64,000 bases of DNA from contig CM060081.1 of the NCBI GenBank assembly GCA_030533445.1, positions 36,255,111 through 36,319,110 of the forward strand, written 5' to 3'. The translations under genes were made by a program, and so were the position numbers. The notes under the pieces were generated by a model. That model ran no database searches and was not told where the DNA came from. It was given only the letters and a program-made list of their open reading frames with translations. Positions 1 to 12,598 of the stretch are shown piece by piece. Each line of letters begins with the position of its first letter. Position 1 is the first letter of the stretch. This DNA is from Cyprinodon diabolis. Its lineage: Eukaryota; Chordata; Actinopteri; Cyprinodontiformes; Cyprinodontidae.

Positions 1-84
1 GTGAATTCCAGTATTCAGTATGCAGTAATATATTTTTTCCATTAGGTTATTATTCTTATACAACTAGAATCTGTCCTTATCTGG

Positions 85-965
85 GATGCAGGCATAGTAG
101 GGAGGCCCAGATGTCACACTCCCCAGCCAATTGGGCCAGCACCTCCAGGGGATGCGAAGGCATTCCCAGGCTAGCTGATAAATACATAGTCCCTCCAGCA
201 TGTCCTGGATTTCCCTCTGTGTCTCCTCCTGGTGGGACATGCCTGGAACACCTCACCAGGGAGACGTCCAGGAGGCATCCTAACGAGATGCCCGAGCCAT
301 CTCAACTGGCTCCTCATATGGAGAAGCAGCAGCTCTACTCTGAGTCCTCCTTGGGTGACTGAGCTCCTCACCCTACCTCTTAGGGAGAGTCCAACAAGGA
401 AAACTAATTGGGCTGCTTGTATCCAGGATCTCGTGCTTTTAGTCATGACCCAAAGCTCAAGACCATTGATTAGTGTAGGAACGTAGATCAACTGGTAAAT
501 CGAGAGTTTTGCCTTTTGGCTCAGCTCTCTCTTTATGACTTTGGACCAGCACAGCGCCCGCATCACAGCAGACTACACACCAATCTGCCTGTCAATGTCC
601 CACTCCATCTTCCCTTCATTAATAAAGAAGACCCCAAGACACTTAAACTCCTCCACTAGGGGCAGTACATCCTCCACAACCCAGAGAAGGCAGTCTACCC
701 TTTTATCGACTCAAGACCATGGTTTTGGATTTGGAGGCAATGAACCTCATCCTGGCTGCTTCATATTCGGTTGTGAACCGTCCCAGTGAGAGCTGCAGAT
801 CACACCCTGATGCCAATAGAACCACGTCATCCATGAATAGCAGACACAACACCTTGCCTGTGCCTAGAAATTCTGTCAATAAAAGTTATGAACAGAATTG
901 TGACGAAGAGCCAACCTTGGTGGAGTTCAACTCTCACTGGATACGTGGTACTCACTACTCCTGGA
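85..965 (-). mobile_element. LINE (non-LTR retrotransposon) 3' part, decayed
   Basis: Read on the minus strand, this encodes the C-terminal half of a fish LINE reverse transcriptase. Near 890-830 there is a degenerate active-site stretch (MDDVVLLAS, matching FADDVVLLAS). It continues through KRELSQKAKLSIYQLIYVPT, RIQAAE-like and RSQLRWLGHLVRMPPGRLP blocks to the WRDYV motif near 200, and ends in a region resembling RLAWERLG near 165. Several stops and frameshifts break it, so it is a fossil. I recognise the motif series from teleost LINEs but do not assign the clade. Confidence 0.8.
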
Positions 966-966
966 G

Positions 967-1095
967 TACCCCTATTTATAGTGGGGGTGGTGTGCTGCTG
1001 ACCTTCACTCGGGATGTCATGTGTCAGTGGGTGGAATACTTTAAAGACGTCATTAATCCCACTCAACCTCTTCCATCCAGGGGGCAGAGGTGTAG
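967..1095 (+). mobile_element. LINE fragment in inverted orientation (upstream part of same family)
   Basis: The plus strand reads GGVLLTFTRDV and then a WVEYFKDVINPT block. This matches the linker between endonuclease and reverse transcriptase in the same fish LINE family as the adjacent minus-strand piece. It lies head-on to that piece at about 966, so the more 5' part of the element is inverted relative to its 3' part. Confidence 0.65.
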
Positions 1096-2362
1096 TGCTG
1101 AGGTTATTTCTGCCCAAAGTTGTTTATACATGCTCAGGAAAAACAAGCTGATTTTAAGTGGTTAGTTGCTGGGTACCAAAGCTATGTGTTCTGCTATCCA
1201 ACCCACAATCAGCTGGTTGCAAAGCAGGGACAGGTTCTAAAGAGGAATAAATCACCCCGCTTTAGTGCTTGTTGCACACTAAAATAATTCCAAACAGGAA
1301 CTCCCACTTTTTCTCTTTATGAACTTTATGATAGTTAATTTTAGCTGTTTTAAATGTAAAATTCATTAATAACAGTGAAAAGTGCATGTTGTAAGGCAGA
1401 AGGCCTAAAATGATATATGTTTCCTTTCAGTCCCAGTGTTTACAGTTTTCTTCAACTTAACTAAAAATAATTTCGTCATTCACTTTCTGTTGCTTGTTTG
1501 ACATTTTGCAAAGGATCGACATGGCCAATAGAGATAAGACCGAACTTACCTCATTTATTATCAATATAAAAGGAGCTTCCATCTGCTTGCCAGTTTCATC
1601 TCAATATGGTGAACCTAAATTTTGCCAAGAAAGTCGGAGTACTGTATTCAATGGGTAAGAATGGAAGAACACCGCTAGAGTCCAGTGGTAGGACTGGATC
1701 ACGGTCACTTCCAGACCAATTTCCATCTGACCAGAGCTGTTATCCTACTTTTAAGGGAGGGCCACCAAGAAAACAGAAGTAAAGCAAAGGAGGTGCTCTG
1801 GATTTCAGACAGGAGCAGCAAGAGATAAGAAAAAGAGGCTGGGCAGGGATCCAACGACGGTTGATTGGGACCAGTTTTGAAGTGTCAAGAGGAGGAAAAA
1901 TGTTTTAACAGTTCTTCTAAGGGTTAAATTGAAATGGCTTTTCTGAAAGCCACTCACAGATATTTGCAGAGCATTCCTTACTTCTTCTTTCTACACTTTC
2001 ATCCTATATCATAACAACATGCAGTCCCCGTTTAGTTGAACAATGGGAATTAACAGAAAAGTTTTGATTTTCTTAATTCAAGTGAAATTTACTTTCAATT
2101 TGCTCTAATTCCACCATTGACATTGATAAAAAAAATTGGTTTTTAACTTTGCATCATAACACATTGCTTTGCACCTGAAAGTGCCTCTATATACACTAAC
2201 ATGTAAATCACTTGCTCTGGTTTCAGTATTCGTGTTTGTGTCTCACCATTATTCCAGAGTTTCTAATAACTCTGTAATAATTAAAGACAAAGTTAGTAGT
2301 TGTGGAAAAAAGCTCCTGACTGCAAGAAACGGCCTCTTAAAGTTTAATCCAAAGCAGGTTAC

Positions 2363-2982
2363 TTAAAGGTGCCCAGTCATGTACTGCGCTTTTACCAAAA
2401 ACACGAAATACAATATTTTTATATTGTTAAAAAGCTATATACATTAATTGTTTGTCGTTATAGTGTTTACTTAGTCCAACTGAGCCTTTTACTTTTTCAC
2501 CACACAGCATTAACAGAAAAACATAGTTTCATGTAGTCACCATCAGCTGGCAGTGCTTACTTGCACATAGATTAACTTAGAAAGTTTGGCAGCTTTAGCT
2601 GCTGCTCCATTGAAATCCACCATTTATGTTGTTTCTGAGCTTTACTCATCTTTAATCCCTCTTGATATTAAATGTTTTTGTGTCTTTTTATACTTTGAAT
2701 CGTCTTTGAATTTACCTCCTTCTTTTCAAAGCTCTACAGGGAGATACTTGGCTTCATTACTTCTCTATGTACTAACTGCATGCATTGACAATACCTTACA
2801 ATCTGGTATTCTGGTAAAAGTATAATAATGCAAGTGCTTTTTTTTAATACATAAAAAGTGTAAACACAGACATAAAGTATTATAAATCAACAGGTCACCC
2901 TAATTTCATCAAAAGTCTATAACTAGATTGTTCTTTACCATAGAAATTCATAAAGTCACATTATGTGAAATGGTGCCTTTAA
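2363..2982. mobile_element. Candidate TTAA-flanked MITE
   Basis: TTAA at 2363-2366 is followed by AGGTGCCCAGTCATG. At the far end ATGTGAAATGGTGCCT is followed by TTAA at 2979-2982. The ends are short imperfect inverted repeats (AGGTGCC against AGGCACC), about 612 bp apart, with no transposase ORF between them. TTAA target duplication is typical of piggyBac and Kolobok elements. The inverted repeat is short, so this is tentative. Confidence 0.45.
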
Positions 2983-5089
2983 ATAAAACCCAAATTTTGT
3001 TGTAAAAACATAAACAACCAGCTGCAAATGCCAAAAGATTAGTGAAGTTTAAACGTATGGTTTGGTCTGCTCAGACGAGGTCAAAAAACAAATGCCCAAT
3101 TTGTAACATCATTGCAACAGTAAACTTGTTGCTTATTATGCAGATACGTTGCCTATGAACTGCCCACCTTCATGTAAAAACATTCTGTTTGTATATGAAC
3201 TTTGTTTGACATGAGGCAGTTTCCAACTAAACCATTACCTGTAGGAAAAACAATCAGGTGAGCGTCATCATGTCTCAGCAATGTAACTTCCCAGTAATAC
3301 CTAGGAAGCTAAAAACATTTGCTGTACTTTAAACAATAGGCCTTGTGATTGTAATGAAAATATTTCATCCTGTGGTCCCATGGACTAATCGGTAATGCAA
3401 TACTCTTAACCTGCTTTGTTTTTGTTCTGACAAAGAGAGAGAACGACAGTGTGGAAAAAAAAAAAAATTCAACACTCAGGCAGGTGTTTTTTTTTTTCAA
3501 AGTCGAAAGCTTTCCATGCATTTGTGGGAACTTGTGAGACCAATTCGGTCTCACCTCTGAGCTCGTGCAAAGGAAATAGAAGACTTGAAAGTGTGTTTTG
3601 GTGTATGTGTGTGTCTTGCAGTTGTGGCTTGAGGGTTTAAAAAAGCAAAAAGCTCTGGAATTCTCTCAGGAGATCATCCATCATATGCGAGACTGCTTGA
3701 GGTTTTGCTTCATTTGGGTTCATAGGGGAATTATAAATCTAGAACACTGAGAACAGCTGTCAATCCCAGGTTCTGTCATATTAATTCTATTTGGGTTACA
3801 TGCATCTTTTTTTCACTTTGAGGGGTTTACAACAAATATCATGCAAGATGCAATTTATATCTTGTGAATTACTTGATTACTGTGATGACTTGTAACACAT
3901 GGAGCAGAGCTGTATGCACTTCTCAAGTGGACTGACAGTCACAAATATATTTGTTCACACGGGAACACATTCAGAAAAGACAATACCTGGTCTAAGGGTG
4001 TTAATTTCATTGAGACATTCCTAAATGTTTAACGCTGGCTACTTTTTCTGTGCTAGGTGAGAAAGATGACATCCAACAAGACTTTCCCATGCTTTAAACA
4101 GAAACAAGTTGTAGAAAAAAAGGAAGTGAATCACACCTACTAGCTGTTATTAAATAAGTGAATGACAAGCATACTTGTGTTGGACATAATACTAGCTTAA
4201 GATAGATATGTAAATTATTTATTGTTTACTTCTGTTTTAGGATATCGTTCCATGTACTTTCTTAGTGCTTTTTCGCATGGTGCACAAACATTTTACAAAG
4301 TATATCAGACGAGTGGGCAGCTTCTGCAGACTGGAGTTTCATCCTCCTGTGGAAACCAACTATGTCTGAGACTTTCAGCCTAAAACATCTGTTGTAATTT
4401 CTTTCAAATTGAACTTTTATTACCTGGTCATTAAAGTCCCAGCAATGGCAAAACCAGATGGGTTCTTGCTGACCTTACAACTGCTTCTTTTTTATGGTGT
4501 TGGTGAAAATTGAACCAAAGGAAGCCATGCACGGTATAAAATTAAGGCAATCATTCCCACATTCTTGAGACATAGGGGGTACTGAAGGGGGTGAGGAGGT
4601 GTATATTCGAGCAGGGACTGCACAGGAAAGAATTAATATGTACATTATTTGTGTGGCTGTATGTGTTTGCAACATCTAATTTTTTTTCTCAGTAAGGACT
4701 CAAATATTTCCTCTTTATTCTTTTCTGTACAGAATCGTACATTACACTGTCTGCAATGTGTTGTTTTCTCAGTAATTATAATATAGGCACATTGCAGGCA
4801 GTAAATCTACCCTTGCTGTGGTTTCTGAATTTTTAGACTTTTTGTTGCCATTGAGCTTCCTTCGTTGATGAATGCACCTCTACTGTCACTGATGTACAGT
4901 TTGATTTAGGCTCATTTTAATGCTTACTTTGAGAAAACTGCTACACATCAGGGAATAGTATAATACCATTCTATGTTCCTGGATGTTGTCAAGGACTATC
5001 TTCATGAGTATTATAGCAGCTATAGGCTACTATAAAAAAAATCTCAAGTGCATATAGGGCCATTTTTAAATTGCTGTCAGCTTGTTGAC

Positions 5090-5420
5090 TACCGGGGGTG
5101 AGGTGAGTTCAGATCTAGAGCTGACACCATCCCACAATCACCTGTGCTGTCCCCACATCCCAGAATAGTTTTTTCCTACCCTGTAGAATGCTCTCCTATA
5201 CCACATTGAGACATGAGACCCTATTAAGGTTTTTAGGCAGCCTATAAGGGAGTCCAGTTCGCTTTATATTCCTAAAAATATAGGTCATTGTTGGACTTTC
5301 TTTACCAAGTTGGAGGTTTTCTTAGTCAAGGAAAGGTCAGAGGAAATGTGAATGCCCAGGAACTTATGCTGTTCACAAGCCTTATGATTGGATTATTGTT
5401 CATTTGGCAGTCAAACACTT
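5090..5420 (-). mobile_element. LINE relic (reverse transcriptase C-terminal region)
   Basis: The minus strand, across frameshifts, gives FLGIHISSDLSLTKKTSNLV followed by KKVQQ and a block resembling MWYR. This is the FLGVHI...W..N...VVKKA.QR pattern downstream of the reverse transcriptase active site in fish LINEs such as Rex-type elements. It is heavily decayed. Confidence 0.55.
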
Positions 5421-7398
5421 ACAGCATTAACTTAGCAGTCAGTTTGCTGCCATGATATGTTCTCTAACTTTTCTTTTTGTGTTGGTTTTTACTGGGAGAA
5501 CCTGTACTGGAATTCCTCCAAAAACAACAAACAAGAGCTCACCTGCAAATACTGTGGGTAGTTAAACTTTTACTAAAGGGCCCCTTCCTTATTAGCCGAG
5601 GAGTGCTTTACAACTTCACAATTTTTATTTATCAGCAACTTCTTTTAAACTTTTAGACTTGTGGAACCTGCTAATTAAAAAAGAATCATCTGGTTAGATA
5701 AAAGGAACATGCAAAAATATGTTGATGAAAGCTATCCATGTGGATGAAAGTGTTGTTTTATCAGTGTTGTCGATGTATACAGAAATGACAGGGTGGATCT
5801 AGATACAGCTGAGGTTTTTGGAATGGAGGCAAAATGTGACAATTGTTATCTTAATGAATATTTTTTGGCATCTCTGCTTCAAATTCAGCTGATTACATTT
5901 GACATTAAATTTAACTCTAACTCACATTACGAATTACGCTTTTAAAATATATCTTGACAAGAATAGAGAGAAGAGGAACAAATACATTTTCCCGTGGTTA
6001 CTGCTAGATTGATTAGAGAGTAATACTTAAGCTTATATAATGTAAAACTCAACCATAGGAGTTATTTTCAAAGGACAGTTTGGTCTCAAAAGAAAAAAAA
6101 ATCTAAATGAACAAATGGAAAACAGAAGAAAATCCAGATGCTTCCTACTAGAAGATAGGGGCCCCTGGATGTTGTCAGGAATACAACAGTGATGTGAATC
6201 ATATGGAGTGGCATTCAGTTGCCAGACCCAAAGAAAACTGTAGAATTCTTGGGTTTGAGGACAAATCAGTCAAACAGTTGCTTTCACCATCTTATTCAAA
6301 TAGAATGGTCCTCATTAGTTTATGTCAAACAACTTTGCAACAACTTTTTTAGATGGCTTGTAAAAAAGCACCAGTTGACAAAGGCACATTAGTATGTACT
6401 CCACTTTCTTTACAAAGCTTTTAAATTCTGTTATTTAACATGGCAAAAGTATGTTATGGTGTGTGGTAGATCTAAAGAGTGTTGTTAAACACTAGGGAGA
6501 AACAAAATGCTAGACAGAAAACAAACTATATATATATGATAAATCTGTAATTATTCTAATTTTTGCACCTTTAAAGCACAAAAAAGTGACCTGAGCTGGT
6601 GTTCTTTTGCTAATACACAGTATTGCTTTGACTTATTTTGTATGACATTAACTGATAAGGTCATATTTAAATCACAGAGATATTGGATAAAATAGTATAT
6701 TCACTTTAATATCCTTAACAAAAAACAGTTTTTTTTGTTTTAAATTTTGCTCTCTGACAAAAAAGCTGTGAATTCTTTTTGATTGCAAAACAATAAGAGG
6801 AATATGGACAACACCGGTTGACAGTAACTATGTGTCAGCAGATTGAGAGGCAGACAGCTGAGACCCAAAGAGGAAAACCAAGACAATGGTAGGTTTTATT
6901 TCTCCCCTTACATTCCACTCAGTCATGAGCAGGACTACTTCATCACTTTTTAAACCAAATACACACATGTTCAGGCCTGGGTATTGTAGAGCAATAGTTA
7001 TTGTTTCGGTTTTTGCCATCCCTTTACTTCGTTATTGCTTTTGGGTTTTTTTCTTTTCATTTTTTAAATATGGAAACATGTGGCACAATGGTTCTAAGTA
7101 TTTGTATTGTCGTTACATTTAATTGTAAAGGAGATTTGTCACCAAAGCTGCTTCAAGCCCAATCAATCTAATCTAATCTAATAACTATTTGGTGAACCCC
7201 AAACTATCGTAGAGAAATGAAAACACTGTAATAACTGAATTAACATGTATCTACATTTTTGCCATAAGGTGTGTACACTGCAGAATCCTTTCTAAACATA
7301 AATGTTTAAGTTGAAGTTGAAGTTACATACGGTATTTATATATTTGTTTAATGAGTTTTCTCTATCGCGCAATCTAAAAACTCAAACATGATTTATGG

Positions 7399-7529
<131 letters not shown>

Positions 7530-9299
7530 CATCTCTATTCTTATCTTTGCTATTGATTTCTTTTTTTTCAGCTAAGACAGATCTATGCCTTATGGGACAC
7601 TCAAAACAATTGTTGGTAAAAAGCAGTGTTTAACCACAGATATTTCTGCAGGGTACACATAAAATAACAAAAATTCTGTGATTCATTTTTTGTCTTTAAA
7701 TAGGGTATTAATATCTAATATCTTAAACATGATTATATAAATAACAGGACAAAAACAGACCTTGCTCTCACATACTGCATGTTCTATGACTTTAATCAGT
7801 TTATAAGCTGGATTAGAAAAAGCAAATCAAAACTAAGGAAAATATTGAATTATTCATAATTCTTTGAAGTCATAAAACCCTGATACATGTAATTTTTCCT
7901 TCAATGTTAAAAGGCTAGTCATGTCAGTGCCATAACAGATGTGAAAAGCAGGAATCTTCACCCAGGTGCCCTCACATATCCCATGTCTGTTGCTGTGAGA
8001 ATGACTTCAACCGACCTTCCTGTTATCCCTGCTCAGGAGGACCTGTTTCCTCCAAAGTCCCAGTTCTTTGTGGCCAAATGGGCATTCTCAAGTTACAGAA
8101 AATACACAGAGACAATAGTAAAAATTATAGGAAAACATGATGCAGATATGAATACACACATATTCAGTGGATGACACACCTGCACCACCTTTCCTCCATT
8201 TTAAGGGAACTTTTGTAAATGGCGGTTACACTCTAACGGACATGAGGCAAATACTGATTTCCTGCTCTGCAGGTGTTGATAAGACCCACATCCATGCAGC
8301 CTGTATTGCTAACCTTAAAGTATAATAATATATAAGGCTAAGTCAGCATAAACCTAGACTTACACTTTATTTATTATTTACTTTATTTTTAGATTTATTT
8401 GTCATTTTGTCTACACGAGTGTATACAAAAATAAATTTGTAGACAATTTTTAAAGTGCAGCCTTGAAAAACAGTAATAAAACATGAAAAAGAAAAATAGT
8501 AATATAAACAAATGACTGTATATTTACAGTTCTAAACATTCAAACTGAAACATAGGTTTTGAGTAACCAATTACATATTTGTTTTTTATTGCTTTATTTT
8601 TTAAACCAACTTTCATACGTTCAAATTGAAGTCACAGATTTTTACCTAAAGGTCACCAACATCAATTAAAACAATTCAAAAAATTATAGAATATGTATTG
8701 CAGCTCCAATATCCAAGGAAAATATTAGCTTATAATAGTGCTATAACAAGATAACAACAAGATTAATGACAACAATATGTGATTTAATATAAACAGCATT
8801 AGGGTCTAATTTAATAACATGTATGAGAATAATAGCATGTGGAGAAGTTACTTTCCAAGTAATTTTTTTTTTTGGCATTGTTTTAAAGTGTCATATATTC
8901 AGTCAACACTATACATAAAAAAAAAACTTTACTGAAGAAAATTATTGAATGGGGCCTGTTATGGATCTCAAAGGCTCTTGTTCAACATTCTAAAATAGGG
9001 TTAATAATTAAATGCGAATCTTTTACTGTTAAGGATCGTTTTCTTATCATGTTTACTTTTTTTCCTTATGCAAACGAGTTTCTTGTTTAAACACAATTTC
9101 ACACTTGTCAACAATTCTAGAGCATTTCTTTAGTAAATGGGCTGGATTTAGAAAGGGCAAGGCCAATACACCCACACTGAGAAACAACAAAGACAACTGG
9201 GTCCTGATAAACCTGTCAACACCTTAAAACCTTGAAGCACAGTGTGGGAACTGTTCATATCTGCAGCAAATACAGAGTATCCAGCATCAGTGAGCCTCT

Positions 9300-9816
9300 T
9301 TGAATAGTTGGAGGCTCACTGCGCAATCAGGCGCACAGAAGAAGCTCTTAACCAAACAGAGGATTTGAAGCTGAGATACGATGTAAATGGCCAAAAGCTA
9401 GATAAAAAGAGGGCACGCGCATTCTCAAATAAGCTGCGTGCTACGCGGCGCGCGCCCCCTGTTTCGAAGTAGGAGGAGGAGGCGGAGGAGGAGGAGAGGA
9501 GGAGGAACCGAAAATCTTCGCTCATTTACTTAACACTTCCTCACCGCCGGGAAAGCAAACACTCCTTCTGGGGCTGCAGAGGAGCAAGAGATACAATCGA
9601 TGTCGACTGAGCGCCTGCAGAAAAACCGTAACCTGGAGCCTGCGATCCTAGAGCGTCTGTTGTGTTTTTCATAATTTCTTTACACACTGAGGACCTCCGA
9701 GACAACAGGAGCGCTCAGTTCAGGACACTTTAGAGGGAAACTCCTCATGGCACGGTGCGCCAGCGGCTCTGATTGAATACCGGACTGTTCCTGCATTTGC
9801 TTAGTAGTAAATAATG
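9300..9816 (+). promoter_or_regulatory. eya2: Putative eya2 promoter and untranslated exon 1
   Basis: This is a local island of higher G+C with clustered CpG (for example GCGGCGCGCGCCCC near 9,445) and GGA repeats, in otherwise A+T-rich DNA. It ends in a strong splice donor, ATG|GTGAGT, at 9,816/9,817. I read it as the promoter plus exon 1 of eya2, with the start site somewhere around 9,500-9,560. That position is inferred and no initiator motif fixes it. The only late ATG (9,814-9,816) is the last codon of the exon and would open a six-codon uORF after splicing. Confidence 0.55.
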
Positions 9817-11775
9817 GTGAGTTATTTTTCTGATACCTAGAGAAATATTTGTCTATTAATATAGTCATCGCGCTTACTTACTTAATTTCTTTTTTTTTTA
9901 AAATAGGTTTGAATTTAAAATTATTCCAATACGTTGCTAAATTTACCTCTGCATACTTCAAAATGTTGAGGTATAGCTTTTATATTTTATTATAAACGAA
10001 AATCTTGATAAAAACTTGAAAACTCTGAAAAGACAAATAAAAAAAAATATTTATGGCTTATGTATTTTATGAGTTTCACATTTTGTATTCGCTTGGAATT
10101 TAAAGAAAAAAAATAGTTTTCTTAGATTTACTGTATGATATATTTAACTGTAATGTAAGTAACCCCATTTTGAATCTAAAAAAAATCAGTTGAATTATTA
10201 TGGGAATTTAATTCATAATTAATAATAATGATAATAGTTTGCTATTATTATTTTTGAAATTATGTGCGATGTTGCATAACAATTATGTTTATTCTTCAGT
10301 CAGAATTATTGAGAGTTCACTTAAAAAAAAGCTCCAAGGTTGCACTAGTAAAGTGCTTATTTGACCCTTGGAGTGCTGTTTAAAGATTCAGGGCAAAAGT
10401 ACATGAAGGGCCTTCCCTTTTAATTGAACTTTTTTGTTTGTTTGTCTGGTTCTGGTTGAATCAATGTGAAACTTTCTGCTCGCTTTCTGCCTAACTACAG
10501 AAGATTACACCCAATTCCCTGACAGGCCTCCAGCAGGCATCATTAAAGGAAATTAGGGGAGCCACACTTTTTTTCAAAGCTGGTATTCATATTTATTTTT
10601 TCTCTTTTCCAAGGCATGCTTCATGGCTTCAGACCAACAAAACTCCTCTGCTTAGCTGCTTTTTAAAATTCCCATTCTGTCATTTTCCTTAAACTGCAGA
10701 GTCAATGCTGCATATTAACGTTCAATTACGGAAATTAAATTCAATAAAATCCTGAATGCAATTGTTAATTCATGTGAGCTTAATTGCATATTTTTCCAAG
10801 ATTGTTTAAGAATCACCCTTTTATGTTATGTAAATATTAATAGTCACCAGGCCATTTGTTTATTTGCTAGGAAGCAGACTGGTTTGACACTCAGAATTTT
10901 CTGTCAATGTTTGATTTTCTTCACATAATTTTTTTTTTTTTTTGTCCGTTTCAATTATCTGAACCAAACCTTTAGAGCAAAAAGAGAATATTAGTTAAGA
11001 TAGCAACTATATCATGTTACTATTCTCAACGGGCTGTAAATCCTACAAAACCTCCTGTATTTTAAGCCCCACAAATAACATCCAGGGGTCTGCTGGAGGC
11101 TGCCGAGCGGTGTGCTCAGACCACATACCGAACGTGTGGGCTTGACTGTGTTTGATTTAACACTGTGGTTCCTCTCCTAATAACACCAGGCCCCATTTCT
11201 GGACTGCTTCTCGATGGCTGACCCGAGGCCCTCTTCAGTTGATCTCCCTTTTTCTACCCTCAACCTTCATGGTTCTTATTACCCGGTCTAATAAATTGTG
11301 AATAAGCAGCAGCCCAAAAAGTCCTGGGATATGGAGAATTCCCCATCCTGTACGCTGAAGGCACCTCCCCTCCACCCCCCTAAGAAAACACAAATTAATT
11401 CCAAACCTCTCTGTAGCCAAAGGTTTCTGGAATGATAAATATTTTCATAGGAAGTTCTGCTCTTCCTGACTTTATCTTGGTCGATTTTATTATATCCCTT
11501 CACAGCTGCTTTGGTCTTAATGTCTCCCAGCTCCTGTGCATCCCTCTTTTTTCCTCTCTCTTTTCATCCTTACCTTTCTCACTGGCTGGAAGTCTAATAG
11601 TTGTACCTGCATATATGCAAAGTTGCAGAAAGTTTTTCAGGCCAAACTTAATTATAATAGATATTGTTGTTTTGTTTTTGTTTTTTTTGCAGTTCCGCTT
11701 TTTAAGTTGTTTTATTTCTGCTGTAACAGATACTCAGTTCAGTATTTTTGATTCTCTGACTTTGAACATTGAGTA

Positions 11776-12134
11776 TAGGGCTGAAACAATGAATCAGATT
11801 AATCCTGATTAATCGATTATTGAAATAATCGTCAACTAATTTAGTAATCGATTAAAAATGGACGAGAGTATAGAGACTGTAAAACATGCCTTTAGCTGAC
11901 AGAGCGACCCAATAAGCACAGTAATTATATCAAAATTGCAAAAACATTTTGCATTTAAGATTAAAAAAAACAGACCATTTTTTCTGTCAATATACTCTAT
12001 CCAGATCCCCTAAGTTTTAGTTTCATCTTGTTTAATTTTGTAAAAAAAAATCTTCTTTAATGAACCATCTGATTAATCGAAAAAATAATCAACAAATTAA
12101 TTGATTTACAAAATAATTGTTAGTTGCAGCCCTA
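11776..12134. mobile_element. hAT-like MITE, copy 1
   Basis: The termini are TAGGGCTGAAAC and, inverted, TAGGGCTGCAAC. The 359-bp interior has no transposase and contains GATTAATCGATTA-type sub-terminal repeats. Flanks ATTGAGTA (11768-11775) and GTTGAGTA (12135-12142) match at 7 of 8 bases, the 8-bp target duplication expected for hAT elements. Confidence 0.85.
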
Positions 12135-12483
12135 GTTGAGTACATTTGTGTGAGTGTGCTGTATATGCTATTTATTGCTTTACAGAGGACACAGTTTTTC
12201 GATGGTTTTTAAAAAACTTTATACTCAATGAATGATGTGAATAATGGGATATACTGTAGAGGGTGAAAATTGAATTACATTTAAGGGAAATGAAGTAAAA
12301 TTATCCAGGAGAAACTGAGATCTTACATCTTAACCTCTTGCAAAAAACAGACTATAAACGCTTTAACAACTACATAAGAGCCCGTCTTTACTGCCAGCCA
12401 GTGGGAGCTGTCGTCTCAAGTTATCAAAGGATTCTGCAAACCTCAATATTATTTAAGATAGCTCATTACTAAGGAGAATTTTG

Positions 12484-12598
<115 letters not shown>

